Source of the DNA: CBDCNH01 sp965219015
GTDB taxonomy: Bacteria > Pseudomonadota > Alphaproteobacteria > Rhodobacterales > Rhodobacteraceae
Direction: 5' to 3'
Length of the DNA: 64,000 nt
NCBI GenBank assembly: GCA_965219015.1
Contig: CBDCNH010000011.1
Span: 124,001-188,000, forward strand
The notes beneath the pieces were generated by a model. It was not told where the DNA came from. It was given only the letters and a program-made list of their open reading frames with translations, and ran no database searches. The position numbers were made by a program, and so were the translations under genes. Positions 9,555-18,469 of the stretch are shown in pieces (the stretch's first letter is position 1; each line of letters starts with the position of its first letter).

Positions 9555-10906
9555 GTCCAGCCTCCCGGGCTTGCCGCCCTCAGATGTGAAAACAGGTCGG
9601 GCGGGCCCATCTGGCCGCCCTTGAGCGCGATCTCGATGCCGTCGCGGGACGGGTCGTCCGACCAGCCGCGCAGCAGCGGCACGCCGGGCGCCACCGGGCT
9701 TTCGGCGGTCAGCGCCCAGAGGCCCAGTGCCTCGGTGCCGCGGCTCGAGGTGTCGCCGCCGGCGATCGCCACTCGCGCGAGCCCCTCGTCGCGGACAAGG
9801 CGCCCAAGCACCTCACCCAAGGTCCGCCCCAGCCGGTCGTTCAGGTCCGGCGCCTGCGCCGCCATCGCCGCGAAGCGTGCGACGCCCGGATCGGCGGGGC
9901 CGCGGGCGGTGGCGACGATCGGGCTGCGGCCCGCCGCCAGCACCGCCAGGGCCGCCGATACGGCGCGCTCGGCCTCGGCCTGCCGTTCCCGCGCGTCCAC
10001 GACCCGGGCCGCATCGAAGGCCACCACCTCGAAGCCGTCGGTCTCGGCCGCGGCGATCTGCCCGTCGGTCACCGGCGAGCACGATCCCGAGACCACCGCG
10101 ATCCGGTCCACGGGGCGGGCCCGGTGCGGTCGCGGCGGCTCGGGGATCAGCCCCGCCGCCCGCCAGGCCGCGACCAGCGCGTATTCCACGCCCTGCGAGC
10201 CGATGACGAAGCCGCCTGCCTCGCACGCGCCCCGGATCACCTCGCCCGCCGCCCGCAGGCTCTCGTCGTCCACGGTGTCGAGGGCGATGATCGTCGCACC
10301 CCGCGCACGCTCGGTGGCCAGCGCCTCGGCGCCCCGACCGGCCTTCAGCGCGCAAAGGTCCACCAGCCCGACGCCCAGCGTCGTTTGCCGGGCGATATGC
10401 AGCCGCACGTCCGCCTCGTCCATCGGCGTCGCCGGATGCACCGCCATCGTCGGATGCCGGTCCAGCCGGACCGCCCGCCCGCCCGCCAGAGCGAAAAGGT
10501 TGCCAAAGACCTGCCAGCGGCTGATCGCCGGCGCGGCAACCAAGAGCGGCACCGCCGCGTCCCGGCCCTCCAGTCCGATCTCTGCCGCCCGCCCGATCGA
10601 GCCGACGCTGGGCGCGCTGTCCAGCGTCGAGCAGACCTTGTAATGCAGGATCGGGGCACCGGTGGCGCGCAGCGCCGCGAAGGCCTGCGGCAGCTCGCGG
10701 TCCATCTCCGCGGGCGTCATCGTCCGGCTGGCCCCGGCCAATCCGATCCCCCTGAGGTCGCCGAACCGCGCCAGCCGCGCGGCGGAGGGCGGCTCGAGGA
10801 AGAGCGCCGAGCGCAGGCCGGCAAAGCTCAGCACTTCCATCACCGCGGCGGCCCCGGTGAAGTCGTCGCCATACCAGGCGATCAGGGGGCCGTCGGGCAG
10901 GCTCAT
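9551..10906 (-). CDS. oiaK: 3-oxo-isoapionate kinase (OiaK-type, DUF1537 family)
   Basis: Four-carbon acid sugar kinase family protein of 451 aa. The N-terminal DUF1537 domain begins WYGDDFTGAAAVMEVL, the characteristic GDDxTGA motif near residues 12-20. The C-terminal nucleotide-binding domain contains AIAGGDTSSRG. In D-apionate pathways this family phosphorylates 3-oxo-isoapionate to the 4-phosphate, the substrate of the RuBisCO-like protein encoded immediately upstream. The start overlaps the RuBisCO-like stop (10903-10906) and the stop overlaps the apnO start, so all three are translationally coupled. Confidence 0.83.
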   Translation of the reverse strand: MSLPDGPLIAWYGDDFTGAAAVMEVLSFAGLRSALFLEPPSAARLARFGDLRGIGLAGASRTMTPAEMDRELPQAFAALRATGAPILHYKVCSTLDSAPSVGSIGRAAEIGLEGRDAAVPLLVAAPAISRWQVFGNLFALAGGRAVRLDRHPTMAVHPATPMDEADVRLHIARQTTLGVGLVDLCALKAGRGAEALATERARGATIIALDTVDDESLRAAGEVIRGACEAGGFVIGSQGVEYALVAAWRAAGLIPEPPRPHRARPVDRIAVVSGSCSPVTDGQIAAAETDGFEVVAFDAARVVDARERQAEAERAVSAALAVLAAGRSPIVATARGPADPGVARFAAMAAQAPDLNDRLGRTLGEVLGRLVRDEGLARVAIAGGDTSSRGTEALGLWALTAESPVAPGVPLLRGWSDDPSRDGIEIALKGGQMGPPDLFSHLRAASPGGWT

Positions 10907-12150
10907 CCGCGGCCGTCCAGCGCCTGCGCCAGGGCCGGACTGTGCCGGGCCCGTTCCGTCAGCGTCTCGCCCGCCATCGCCGCCTCCCAGGCCGCCTTCA
11001 GGCTTTCGACGCCTGCCGCCGGTCCGCCCGGATGCGCCATGATCCCGCCGCCGGCCGCGTAGATCAGGTCCGGCGTCCCCAGCCGCCGATACGTCTCGGG
11101 AGGCTGAGTGACACCCTGCCCGGAGCTGAACACCGGCATGGCGATGCAGGGCTTGTCGTCCCAGATCGGCGTCAGGCACTCGCGGGCGGAGGCGAGCACG
11201 CTGTCGTCCGGCTCGCAGAACTTGTTCTGCAGGCCGTTCACGTGCATGTGGTCCGCCCCGGCGATCCGCCACAGCCGCGACCAGGCCGGATAGCTGAACC
11301 CAAGGGCCGGATGCCGCGACAACGCCCCCCAGCCGTTGCGATGCGCGTGGATCGGCAGACGCGCGTCCCGCCGCAGCGACGTGAAGCCGACGAGCCCGAC
11401 GCTGTTCAGGCTGACCATCACGCAGGTGCCGCCCAAGGCCTCAACGAGGTCGTGGCGGCGGCGCATCTCGTCGGTCTCGCCGGTCAGGTTGAAGGCGAAC
11501 ATCACCTTGCGCCCGGTTCGGTCCGCATGGCGCTCGATCACCGCCATCACCGCCCGCACCCGGTCCTCGAAGGGACAGCCCGGACCATCGGCCTGCAGCT
11601 CGTCGTCCTTGATGAAGTCGATCCCGGCCGCGCACAGCACGTCCACCAGCTCCGCGGTCTGGTCCGCCGTGAACCCGACCGAGGGCTTGATGATGGTGCC
11701 GATCAGCGGCCGCCCCTCGACGCCGGTGAGGCGCCGCGTGCCCTCGACGCCGAACCCCGGCCCGGCGTAGGCGTCGCCGAAGGCACGCGGCAGCCGCAGC
11801 CCGGTCAGCCGGAGCCCCGAGAACTGCTTCAGCTCGAAGAGGTTGCCCGCCACGGTGGCGACGAGGTTCGGCAGCGACGGGCCGATGTTCGCCAGGGGCC
11901 AGGACAGCGTGACCTTCGCCGCCCGGTGCGGAGCCTCCGCCCGCCCGGCGCCCGGCAGCGACGGCGCCTCGACCGGACCCAGATCCTCCAGCGCCTCGAC
12001 CCGCGCCGCCGCCCGCGCCTTCAGCTCCGGGGTCTCGCCGGGCACCGGCACGAAGGTGCCCGACGACTGCTCTCCCGCCATCGCCGCCGCGGCGTCCTCC
12101 AGCAAGAACGCCGTCTCGATCAGGTAGTCGGCCTCGAAGCGCTCGCTCAT
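10903..12150 (-). CDS. oiaX: RuBisCO-like protein, 3-oxo-isoapionate-4-phosphate transcarboxylase/hydrolase (OiaX-type)
   Basis: Protein of 415 aa with the RuBisCO large-subunit fold: GTIIKP at 151-156 (catalytic Lys region), FIKDDE with K181 as the carbamylated lysine and D183/E184 as Mg2+ ligands, SRHPALGFS, and the phosphate-binding AAGGGIMAHPGG near the end. It is shorter than true RuBisCO and belongs with the form IV-type proteins. Two reactions are known for apionate-linked members: decarboxylation, or cleavage by transcarboxylation/hydrolysis to 3-phosphoglycerate and glycolate. No tetrulose-phosphate isomerase is encoded nearby, so I favour the second, weakly. The start overlaps the stop of the Gfo/Idh gene. 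Confidence 0.75.
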   Translation of the reverse strand: MSERFEADYLIETAFLLEDAAAAMAGEQSSGTFVPVPGETPELKARAAARVEALEDLGPVEAPSLPGAGRAEAPHRAAKVTLSWPLANIGPSLPNLVATVAGNLFELKQFSGLRLTGLRLPRAFGDAYAGPGFGVEGTRRLTGVEGRPLIGTIIKPSVGFTADQTAELVDVLCAAGIDFIKDDELQADGPGCPFEDRVRAVMAVIERHADRTGRKVMFAFNLTGETDEMRRRHDLVEALGGTCVMVSLNSVGLVGFTSLRRDARLPIHAHRNGWGALSRHPALGFSYPAWSRLWRIAGADHMHVNGLQNKFCEPDDSVLASARECLTPIWDDKPCIAMPVFSSGQGVTQPPETYRRLGTPDLIYAAGGGIMAHPGGPAAGVESLKAAWEAAMAGETLTERARHSPALAQALDGRG

Positions 12151-13073
12151 CGTCCCGCCTCCAGATCCACCGCCTGCCGGGTTTCGGCTGGCCGACCGAC
12201 AGCCAGTGCCATGTGCAGGGTCGCCGGATCGTGCCGTCCCGAGGGCTGCGGGTCGTCCCGCCCGTCCAGCGCCTGCACCGAGCCCGGCACCGCGTGCCAG
12301 CGCCGCGCCCCCCGGGCCGGCACCACCGGCCCGGCCTCGGTCGTCGCGGCGCGTCCGGGGTGACGAACGACGATGCGGTGGCCCTCGGTCCGCTCCAGCG
12401 TCCCCGCCTCGCCCTCGATCCGAACCGGGGTCTGCGGGACCGGACCGGGTTCGCTGATGCTGCGGAAACTGCAGTCGACCGAGACCGCTGCCCCGGAGTC
12501 CCGCCGCAGGCCGGCAAGGACCGCGGCCTCCCCGTCGATCCGCGGCTTCGGGCTCTGGGTCACGCAGCGCGGGCCGGCGCCGTCGCCCAGAAGGAACCGG
12601 ACATTGGCGCAGAGGTGCAGGCCCACGTCCATCGGCGCGGACCGCTCGGTCTCGAACCTCGCGATGCCGATCACGCCCTTGTCGAGCCGCGCCCTCAACG
12701 CGACGAAGGGCTGATGCCATTGGACGGTCTCATGACCGAACACCGGCGTGCCCGCGGCCACCACCGCCTCGGCATCCTCCGGCGTCTCGGCGCAGCGCTC
12801 CTCGCAAATCACCGCAGCACCTTGCCGGAACCACATCGCGACCAGCCTCCGGTGCCAGCCGACGGGCAATGCCACATCCATGACATCGGGCTCCCGCGCC
12901 GCCGCGGCATCGGCGTGCATCTCGGCGATCCCGAAGCTCGTCGGCCTCGCCTCGGCGACGACGCGACAGGGATCGCAGACCGCGCCGACCTCGGCAGCCT
13001 CGCCCTCGGCCGAGCCCAGCATGTGGGTCGGCGCCAAGACCCTGCAGCCGGTGAGCACGCCCCTGCAGCTCAC
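12147..13073 (-). CDS. Eroded Gfo/Idh/MocA-family oxidoreductase homologue (D-apiose dehydrogenase position)
   Basis: Open frame of 308 aa starting at a GTG that overlaps the lactonase stop (GTGA) and ending in ATGA with the RuBisCO-like gene. Family landmarks are recognisable: PDVMDVALPVGWHR, AAVICEE, HETVQWHQPFVALRARLD, PMDVGLHL, VRIEGEAGTLE and a C-terminal AVDL segment. However, the N-terminal GxGxxG dinucleotide loop is absent (VLAPTHML stands in its place). The catalytic EKP is EER, and pieces are missing before DVGLHL and near the C-terminus relative to my recollection of family members. The neighbours suggest it descends from a D-apiose dehydrogenase (ApsD). It may be inactive, or have a non-redox role. 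Confidence 0.6.
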   Translation of the reverse strand: MSCRGVLTGCRVLAPTHMLGSAEGEAAEVGAVCDPCRVVAEARPTSFGIAEMHADAAAAREPDVMDVALPVGWHRRLVAMWFRQGAAVICEERCAETPEDAEAVVAAGTPVFGHETVQWHQPFVALRARLDKGVIGIARFETERSAPMDVGLHLCANVRFLLGDGAGPRCVTQSPKPRIDGEAAVLAGLRRDSGAAVSVDCSFRSISEPGPVPQTPVRIEGEAGTLERTEGHRIVVRHPGRAATTEAGPVVPARGARRWHAVPGSVQALDGRDDPQPSGRHDPATLHMALAVGRPAETRQAVDLEAGR

Positions 13074-14845
13074 GCCCGTCCCCCCGTGGCGAAGGCGATC
13101 TCGTAGGGCGCCAGCACCACCGGCCCGCTGCCCCCCGCAGGCTTCGTGTCCAGCCAGGATGGCGCCCCGGCCGCCACCGCCTCGGCCACGCCCAGCCGTC
13201 GCCAGCCGCCGTCGAGCGTCACCGCCGCGCCCGACAGGTTGGCCGCCAGCCCGGCGCCCTGCGCCGTCGTCAGCGTGACCAGCCCGCCGGGAATATCGCC
13301 GCTGACCGCCAGCCGCGCCCCGGCCATCCCGGCCAGCGCCCGAACGACGTGGAAGAGCGGCACCACCCGGTCCGGCGAGCCAAGGCCCAGCGGCCCCTCG
13401 GCCATCGCAGGCGCCCACGAGGCGACGCGGGCCATCGCCGCCTGCGCGGCATAGCCGACCGCGAAGGCCGCCGCGAAGAGGCCCCGCTGCCGCGGATCAT
13501 CCTCTGCCATCGCCAGCCGCACCTGCCCCGGGTTCGGCGCCACCGCCGCGCCGTAGGGATTGCCGCGCATCCCGATCGCGCCAAGCCCCAGCCGGACCGG
13601 CCGGTCGCCCGCCACCGCCCTGGCCGAGACCAGCACGTCGCCCAGCGCCTCAAGCGTCTGCATCACCGCCCTGTCGGCGGCGTCATGCACCAGCGCCGTG
13701 GTGCCGAAGGTCACGAAATCCGACGAATGGAACGGCGGGCAGCGGTTCAGCTCGGTGAAGTTGGTCAGCATCCCGGCGCCGACCTCGGCGTCGGGGAATG
13801 CCTGCCGCGCCGCCGCCGTGGCCTCGGCCGGGGTCGTCCCTCCGGGCCACGGCCCCTGCGGCTGGTGCGACGCGAGATAGGCCTCGGGCAGCGCGATCAC
13901 CCGCAGCGGAGAGACGCCCGCCGCGCGCAGCGCCGCCGCCGTCACCTCGAGCCCTCCCGGCCCGTCAACCACCAGTTCCAGCGCCAGCGGCAGGTCCGGC
14001 AGCCCCCCGGGCAGCGGATCGCCCGCCCTCATGCGGAGCAGCAGCGCCGAGAACGGGATGCGCCCGACCGCCGCCAGCGACATCCCCGCTTCCAGCGCGC
14101 AGTCGATCTGCGGCATCACCCCCGTCCGCGCCTCCGGTGGCGCATCGGCACGACTCGGTGTCCCCGACGCCTCGACGGTGATCACCTGCCGGAGCGTCTC
14201 GCCCGCCGCCACGCGGAACGGGCGCGGCGCCGACAGCGGCCGGCAGTAGGTCTTGAACGAGGCGTCGGTCCAGTTGCGCTGGTCCTCCATCTCGAACACC
14301 TCGCCCTCGAACGCGATGCGGACCGACACACCCTCGACCGCATATGCCAGCCGGGCGATGTCGAGCGCGGGCTGCCCCGGTGAGATCCGCTGCGGGAACC
14401 GGGTCCGCGTGGCGCTGCCGTCGGGATGCGAGACCTCCAGCGCCTCGCCCGCGACACCGCGGAGCGGGTGCAGCAGGATGAACCCGGCCCGGTTCACCAG
14501 GCAGTCCTCGCCCGCGGTCAGCGTCGCCGCGGCGGTCAGGCGCCCGTGCTTGAGCACCACCTGCAAGTCGCCGCTGAACGCCCCGGCCTCGAACCGGCAG
14601 ACGTAGCCGTCCTCGCGGGTCTCTTCGGACAGGACGCGGCGCGGCGCGGTGCCCCAGTCGGCATCCCGCACCAGGCAATCGATGCCGCGGACGACCTCCA
14701 CGCCCCCGAAGCAGACCCGCAGCAGCGCCCCCTCGGAGATCTCCGTCGTCAGCGCCCCGCTGCCGATCCGCAGCACCTCCACCGGCCGTCCGGCCATTCC
14801 GAAGACGGCGCGGGACGCCCCGTGTCTTCCTGTCTCTTCCCTCAA
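13070..14845 (-). CDS. apnL: D-apionolactone lactonase (ApnL-type)
   Basis: Cytoplasmic protein of 591 aa. The N-terminal part (FGGVEVVRGIDCLVRDADWG) is typical of the ApnL family, which opens D-apionolactone to D-apionate. The middle and C-terminal parts form a TIM-barrel-like region with NFTELNRCPPFHSSDFVTF and GAIGMRGNPYG. I chose the TTG at 14845 because GGGGAGGAG lies 8 nt upstream; the longer frame further upstream runs into the control region. It is first in the leftward operon. Its stop overlaps the GTG of the Gfo/Idh homologue. Confidence 0.8.
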   Translation of the reverse strand: MREETGRHGASRAVFGMAGRPVEVLRIGSGALTTEISEGALLRVCFGGVEVVRGIDCLVRDADWGTAPRRVLSEETREDGYVCRFEAGAFSGDLQVVLKHGRLTAAATLTAGEDCLVNRAGFILLHPLRGVAGEALEVSHPDGSATRTRFPQRISPGQPALDIARLAYAVEGVSVRIAFEGEVFEMEDQRNWTDASFKTYCRPLSAPRPFRVAAGETLRQVITVEASGTPSRADAPPEARTGVMPQIDCALEAGMSLAAVGRIPFSALLLRMRAGDPLPGGLPDLPLALELVVDGPGGLEVTAAALRAAGVSPLRVIALPEAYLASHQPQGPWPGGTTPAEATAAARQAFPDAEVGAGMLTNFTELNRCPPFHSSDFVTFGTTALVHDAADRAVMQTLEALGDVLVSARAVAGDRPVRLGLGAIGMRGNPYGAAVAPNPGQVRLAMAEDDPRQRGLFAAAFAVGYAAQAAMARVASWAPAMAEGPLGLGSPDRVVPLFHVVRALAGMAGARLAVSGDIPGGLVTLTTAQGAGLAANLSGAAVTLDGGWRRLGVAEAVAAGAPSWLDTKPAGGSGPVVLAPYEIAFATGGRA

Positions 14846-15017
14846 GGAACCGTCTCCTCCCCGGGTGCGCGGTTCTTCAATTGACCCTAAACTGGTATGA
14901 TCTGTAGAACAGATACTGACTGCCATGACAAGCCCGTCATGCCGGGGCCCGGCGGAGGGAGGTTCCGCGCGGACCCCGTGAAGGATCGCAGCCGTGCGAT
15001 GGAAGAGGAGCCACGCA
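14846..15017. promoter_or_regulatory. Divergent control region with perfect inverted repeat (apiose operons)
   Basis: Only non-coding space between the two divergent operons. It is locally AT-richer than the surroundings and contains a perfect palindrome ATCTGT-AGA-ACAGAT at 14900-14914. A good -10-like TATGAT lies at 14896-14901 reading rightward, toward the binding-protein gene; the matching -35 is weak (TTCTTC at 14873). The palindrome overlaps the downstream edge of that -10, a natural place for a repressor. The NanR/FadR-type GntR regulator at 19413 is the obvious candidate ligand-responsive repressor. Binding is inferred. Confidence 0.5.
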
Positions 15018-16043
15018 ATGAAGAAGAGAGCATTCCTGCTGGCGGCAGCCGCCGCGACCTGCCTTGCACAGGGCCTTGCCGGCCCGCTGGCCGCGCAGGA
15101 CAAGCCGGTGATCGCGCTGTCGAACTCGTTCTACGGCAACGACTGGCGCCGCCAGATGGTCGATGCCTTCACCGAGGCCGCCGAGGCCGCCAAGGCCGAC
15201 GGCCAGATCGCCGACTTCGTGGTGCTGAACGGCGACGGCAGCGTTCCGCAGCAACAGAGCCAGCTGGCCGAGCTGATCCTGCGCGGCGTCGATGCCATCG
15301 CCATCAACGCCGCCTCCGAGACGGCCCTCAACGACGTGGTCTCCAAGGCCTGCACCGCCGGCGTCAAGATCGTCGCCTTCGACTCGCTGCTCACCGCCGA
15401 CTGCGCCACCACGCTCGGCTTCGACTTCACCGCCTACAAGCAGGAGCAGGCCGAGGCGACGCTCGACCTCATCGGCGGCAAGGGCAACGTCATCGTCGTC
15501 CGCGGCGTCAAGGGCTCGGGCCCGGACGCCGAGATGTACGCCGCCCAGCAAGCGGTGCTGAACCGACACCCCGACGTGAAGGTGGTGGCCGAGGTCTACG
15601 GCCAGGCGACCGCGCCGGTCGCGCAGTCCGCCATCGCCAACGTCCTGCCGAGCCTGCCGCATGTCGATGCGGTGCTGGGACAGGGCGGCAGCGACGACTA
15701 CGGCATCGCGCAGGCCTTCAGCGCCTACGGCGGCGACTATGCCGACAAGCCGCCGGTGATCGAGGGCGGCGGCAGCTCGGACTTCATCCGCTGGTGGGCC
15801 AAGGAGGCCGAGACGGGCTACAAGACCACCTCGATGAACACCACCCCCGGCATCGGCGGCGCGGCGTTCTGGGTGGCGCTGGCGATGGCCGAGGGCAAGG
15901 ACGTGCCGAAGTCGATGACCATGCCGGTCTCGGTGGTCGAGGAAGGCAACCTCGCCGACTACGCCGACATGCCGCAGGGCAGGATCGTCAGCCCGAGCTA
16001 CAGCGCCGACTGGGTGAACAAGAACCTGCTCGGCGGCTCCTGA
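15018..16043 (+). CDS. Periplasmic sugar-binding protein, importer 2
   Basis: Protein of 341 aa with a signal peptide (MKKRAFLLAAAAATCLAQG, cleavage near PLAAQ). A type-1 periplasmic binding fold follows, with the family-typical SNSFYGNDWRRQMVDAF start, AIAINAASETALNDV and a QGGSDDYGIAQAF hinge region. GGAG lies 9 nt before the ATG. It heads the rightward operon and is not closely similar to the binding protein at 7666-8667, so the island carries two distinct importers. Ligand unknown; an apiose-containing glycoside or related branched sugar is a reasonable guess. Confidence 0.9.
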   Translation: MKKRAFLLAAAAATCLAQGLAGPLAAQDKPVIALSNSFYGNDWRRQMVDAFTEAAEAAKADGQIADFVVLNGDGSVPQQQSQLAELILRGVDAIAINAASETALNDVVSKACTAGVKIVAFDSLLTADCATTLGFDFTAYKQEQAEATLDLIGGKGNVIVVRGVKGSGPDAEMYAAQQAVLNRHPDVKVVAEVYGQATAPVAQSAIANVLPSLPHVDAVLGQGGSDDYGIAQAFSAYGGDYADKPPVIEGGGSSDFIRWWAKEAETGYKTTSMNTTPGIGGAAFWVALAMAEGKDVPKSMTMPVSVVEEGNLADYADMPQGRIVSPSYSADWVNKNLLGGS

Positions 16044-16051
16044 TCGCCGTC

Positions 16052-18469
16052 GTGGCGGGCAGCCCGCACGCGCGCGGCCGGCTTGCCCCGGTCGCGAGCC
16101 TCACCGGAATCCGCGTCGTCTACGGCTCGACCGTGGCCGTGGACGGGCTCGACCTCGACATCCGTCCCGGCGAGGTCATCGGCCTCGTCGGGGCGAACGG
16201 CGCCGGGAAGAGCACGCTGATGCGCGTGCTCGGCGGCGCCACCCGGCCCCGCGACGGCACCCTGACGCTGGACGGCACGCCCCTCGGGGACGCCTACAGC
16301 CCGCGCGCCGCGCAGGCCGCCGGCATCCGCACGGTCTGGCAGGAGCTGTCGCTCTGCGCCAACCTCACCGTCGCCGAGAACCTGTTCGTCGAGCAACCCG
16401 CCGCCTCGCCACGGCGCTTCGGCTGGCGCCGCGACTACGCCCGCCGTGCCGAGACCGCCATCGAGGACATCTTCCCCGGCAGCGGCATCCGCGGCGACCA
16501 CCGCGTCGGCGGCCTTGCCATCGGCCAGCGCCAGATGGTCGAGATCGCCCGCGCCGCCTCGGCCCCCGGCCTGCGCCTGCTGATCCTCGACGAGCCGTCG
16601 TCCTCGCTCGATGCCGAGCGCAGCGTGCAGCTCCGCGCGCACCTGCGCCGCCGCGCCGGGGACGGCCTCGCGGTGATCTTCATCAGCCACAAGCTGTCCG
16701 AGGTGCTGGACATCGCGCATCGCATCTTCGTGATGCGGAACGGCCGCCCGGTCCTCGACGCGCCGGCCACCGAGCTCGACCACGACCGCCTCGTCGCGGT
16801 GATGGGTGGCAGCCGGCAGCGCCTCAGGCGCGGCCACGGCGGGCGGCTCGGCCCGGCGCTCCTGACCCTCGAGGATCCCGCCGGCGGTCCGGGCCTCGCG
16901 CTCCACGCCGGCGAGATCGTCGGCATCGCAGGGCTCGAGGGCGAGGGCCAGCGCGCCCTTCTCGCCGCCATCCACCACGGCCGCGCCCCGGCCGCCCGGC
17001 AGGCGGCCTCGGCGCATGTCAGCGGCGACCGCACCGAGGACGGCGTCTTCCCGCTCTGGTCGGTAGAGGAGAACATCTCGATCGGACGCATCGCCCGCCG
17101 CGCCGGCCTGGCGCCGGTCTCGGCCCGCGCCGAGCGCGCCGCGCTGCTTCCGGCCGCGCAGGCGCTCGACCTCGACCCGGCCCGCTTCGCGAGCGGCATC
17201 CTCGATCTCTCCGGCGGCAATCAGCAGAAGGCCCTCGGCGCCCGCGCCCTGTCCACCGACGCGCGGATCCTGATCCTCGACGACCCGACCCGCGGCGTCG
17301 ACATCGGCACCAAGGAACGCTTCTGGCGCATGGCGCGCGAGGTCGCCCGGTCCGGCAAGCTGGTGGTCTGGCACTCGACCGAGGACGCCGAGTTCGCGGT
17401 CTGCGACCGGGTGCTGGTCATCGGCGGCGGCCGGGTCGCCGCCGAACTCGGCCACGACGAGATCTCCGAGGACCGCATCGTCGCCGAAGCCTTCGCTGCG
17501 CGCACCGGCGCGGCCGCCACCGCCGCCGGCCGAAGCCCGCTGCGCCGCCTCGCCCGACACGCGCTCGAGAACGCCGCCCTCCTTGGCCTCGTCCTCGTCG
17601 CCGCCGCCCTCGTCTCGCTCAATCCGCTGGTCGCGAGCGTCTTCGGAATGGAGCTGCTGCTCGGCCCCGCGGTCGCCCTGACACTGATCGCCCTCGCGCA
17701 GATGTTCATCGTCGGCGGCAGCGAGGTGGACCTCGGCATCGGCAGCTTCGCCGGCCTCGTCAACGTCCTCGGCGCCACCCTGCTGGTCGCCTCGCCGCCG
17801 CTGGGCCTTCTGGCGCTGGCCACCGCCATCGGCGGCTATGCCCTGATGGCGGTGCTGATCCGCACCCGCGCGATCCCCGCCATCGTCGTCACCCTGGGCG
17901 CGTCCTTCGTCTGGTACGGCATCGGCACCTCGATCCAGCCGACCCCCGGCGGCGCCGCGCCGGGATGGCTCCGCGCCCTGACGCAGTGGAGCATCCCCGG
18001 CCTGCCGACGCCGCTGGTGCTGATCGTGGTCCCCGCCCTCGTCGCCGTGCTGATCCACCGCTCGCGCACCGGCACCGTCCTGCGCGGCTTCGGCGCCAAC
18101 CCGGCGTCGATGACCCGCTCGGGCTGGCCGATCCTGACCTACTCGGTGCTGCGCTACGTCATCGCGGGCGGTTTCGCGACCTGCGGCGGCCTCGCCATCA
18201 CCTCCATGAACGGGGCCAGCGACATCAACGCGGGCTCGGGCTACACGCTCCTCTCGGTCGCCGCCGTCGTCCTCGGCGGCTGCCGCCTCTTCGGAGGTGT
18301 GATCTCCCCGGTCGGCGTCGCCGCCGGCGCCGTCACCCTGTCGCTGATCGGCGCGCTCCTCGGCAGCCTCGGCGTCTCGACCGACTTCAACGCCGCCGTG
18401 CAGGGCCTCCTGCTCATCGCCATCCTCGGCCTGCGCGGCCTCGGCGACAGCCGGGAGGTCCACGGATGA
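16052..18469 (+). CDS. Fused sugar ABC ATPase-permease, importer 2
   Basis: One open frame of 805 aa joins two usual subunits. Residues 1 to about 490 form a double ATPase: Walker A GANGAGKST, LLILDEPSSSLD, then the second half with GLEGEGQRA, LSGGNQQKA and LILDDPTRGVDIG. From about residue 505 it continues without a break into an RbsC-type permease with MFIVGGSEVDLGIGS and AAVVLGGCRLFGG. The GTG at 16052, 8 nt after the binding-protein stop, is the likely start; its ribosome site is weak, so coupling is probable. In this family ATPase and permease are normally separate. The second permease follows with an ATGA overlap. Confidence 0.88.
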   Translation: MAGSPHARGRLAPVASLTGIRVVYGSTVAVDGLDLDIRPGEVIGLVGANGAGKSTLMRVLGGATRPRDGTLTLDGTPLGDAYSPRAAQAAGIRTVWQELSLCANLTVAENLFVEQPAASPRRFGWRRDYARRAETAIEDIFPGSGIRGDHRVGGLAIGQRQMVEIARAASAPGLRLLILDEPSSSLDAERSVQLRAHLRRRAGDGLAVIFISHKLSEVLDIAHRIFVMRNGRPVLDAPATELDHDRLVAVMGGSRQRLRRGHGGRLGPALLTLEDPAGGPGLALHAGEIVGIAGLEGEGQRALLAAIHHGRAPAARQAASAHVSGDRTEDGVFPLWSVEENISIGRIARRAGLAPVSARAERAALLPAAQALDLDPARFASGILDLSGGNQQKALGARALSTDARILILDDPTRGVDIGTKERFWRMAREVARSGKLVVWHSTEDAEFAVCDRVLVIGGGRVAAELGHDEISEDRIVAEAFAARTGAAATAAGRSPLRRLARHALENAALLGLVLVAAALVSLNPLVASVFGMELLLGPAVALTLIALAQMFIVGGSEVDLGIGSFAGLVNVLGATLLVASPPLGLLALATAIGGYALMAVLIRTRAIPAIVVTLGASFVWYGIGTSIQPTPGGAAPGWLRALTQWSIPGLPTPLVLIVVPALVAVLIHRSRTGTVLRGFGANPASMTRSGWPILTYSVLRYVIAGGFATCGGLAITSMNGASDINAGSGYTLLSVAAVVLGGCRLFGGVISPVGVAAGAVTLSLIGALLGSLGVSTDFNAAVQGLLLIAILGLRGLGDSREVHG

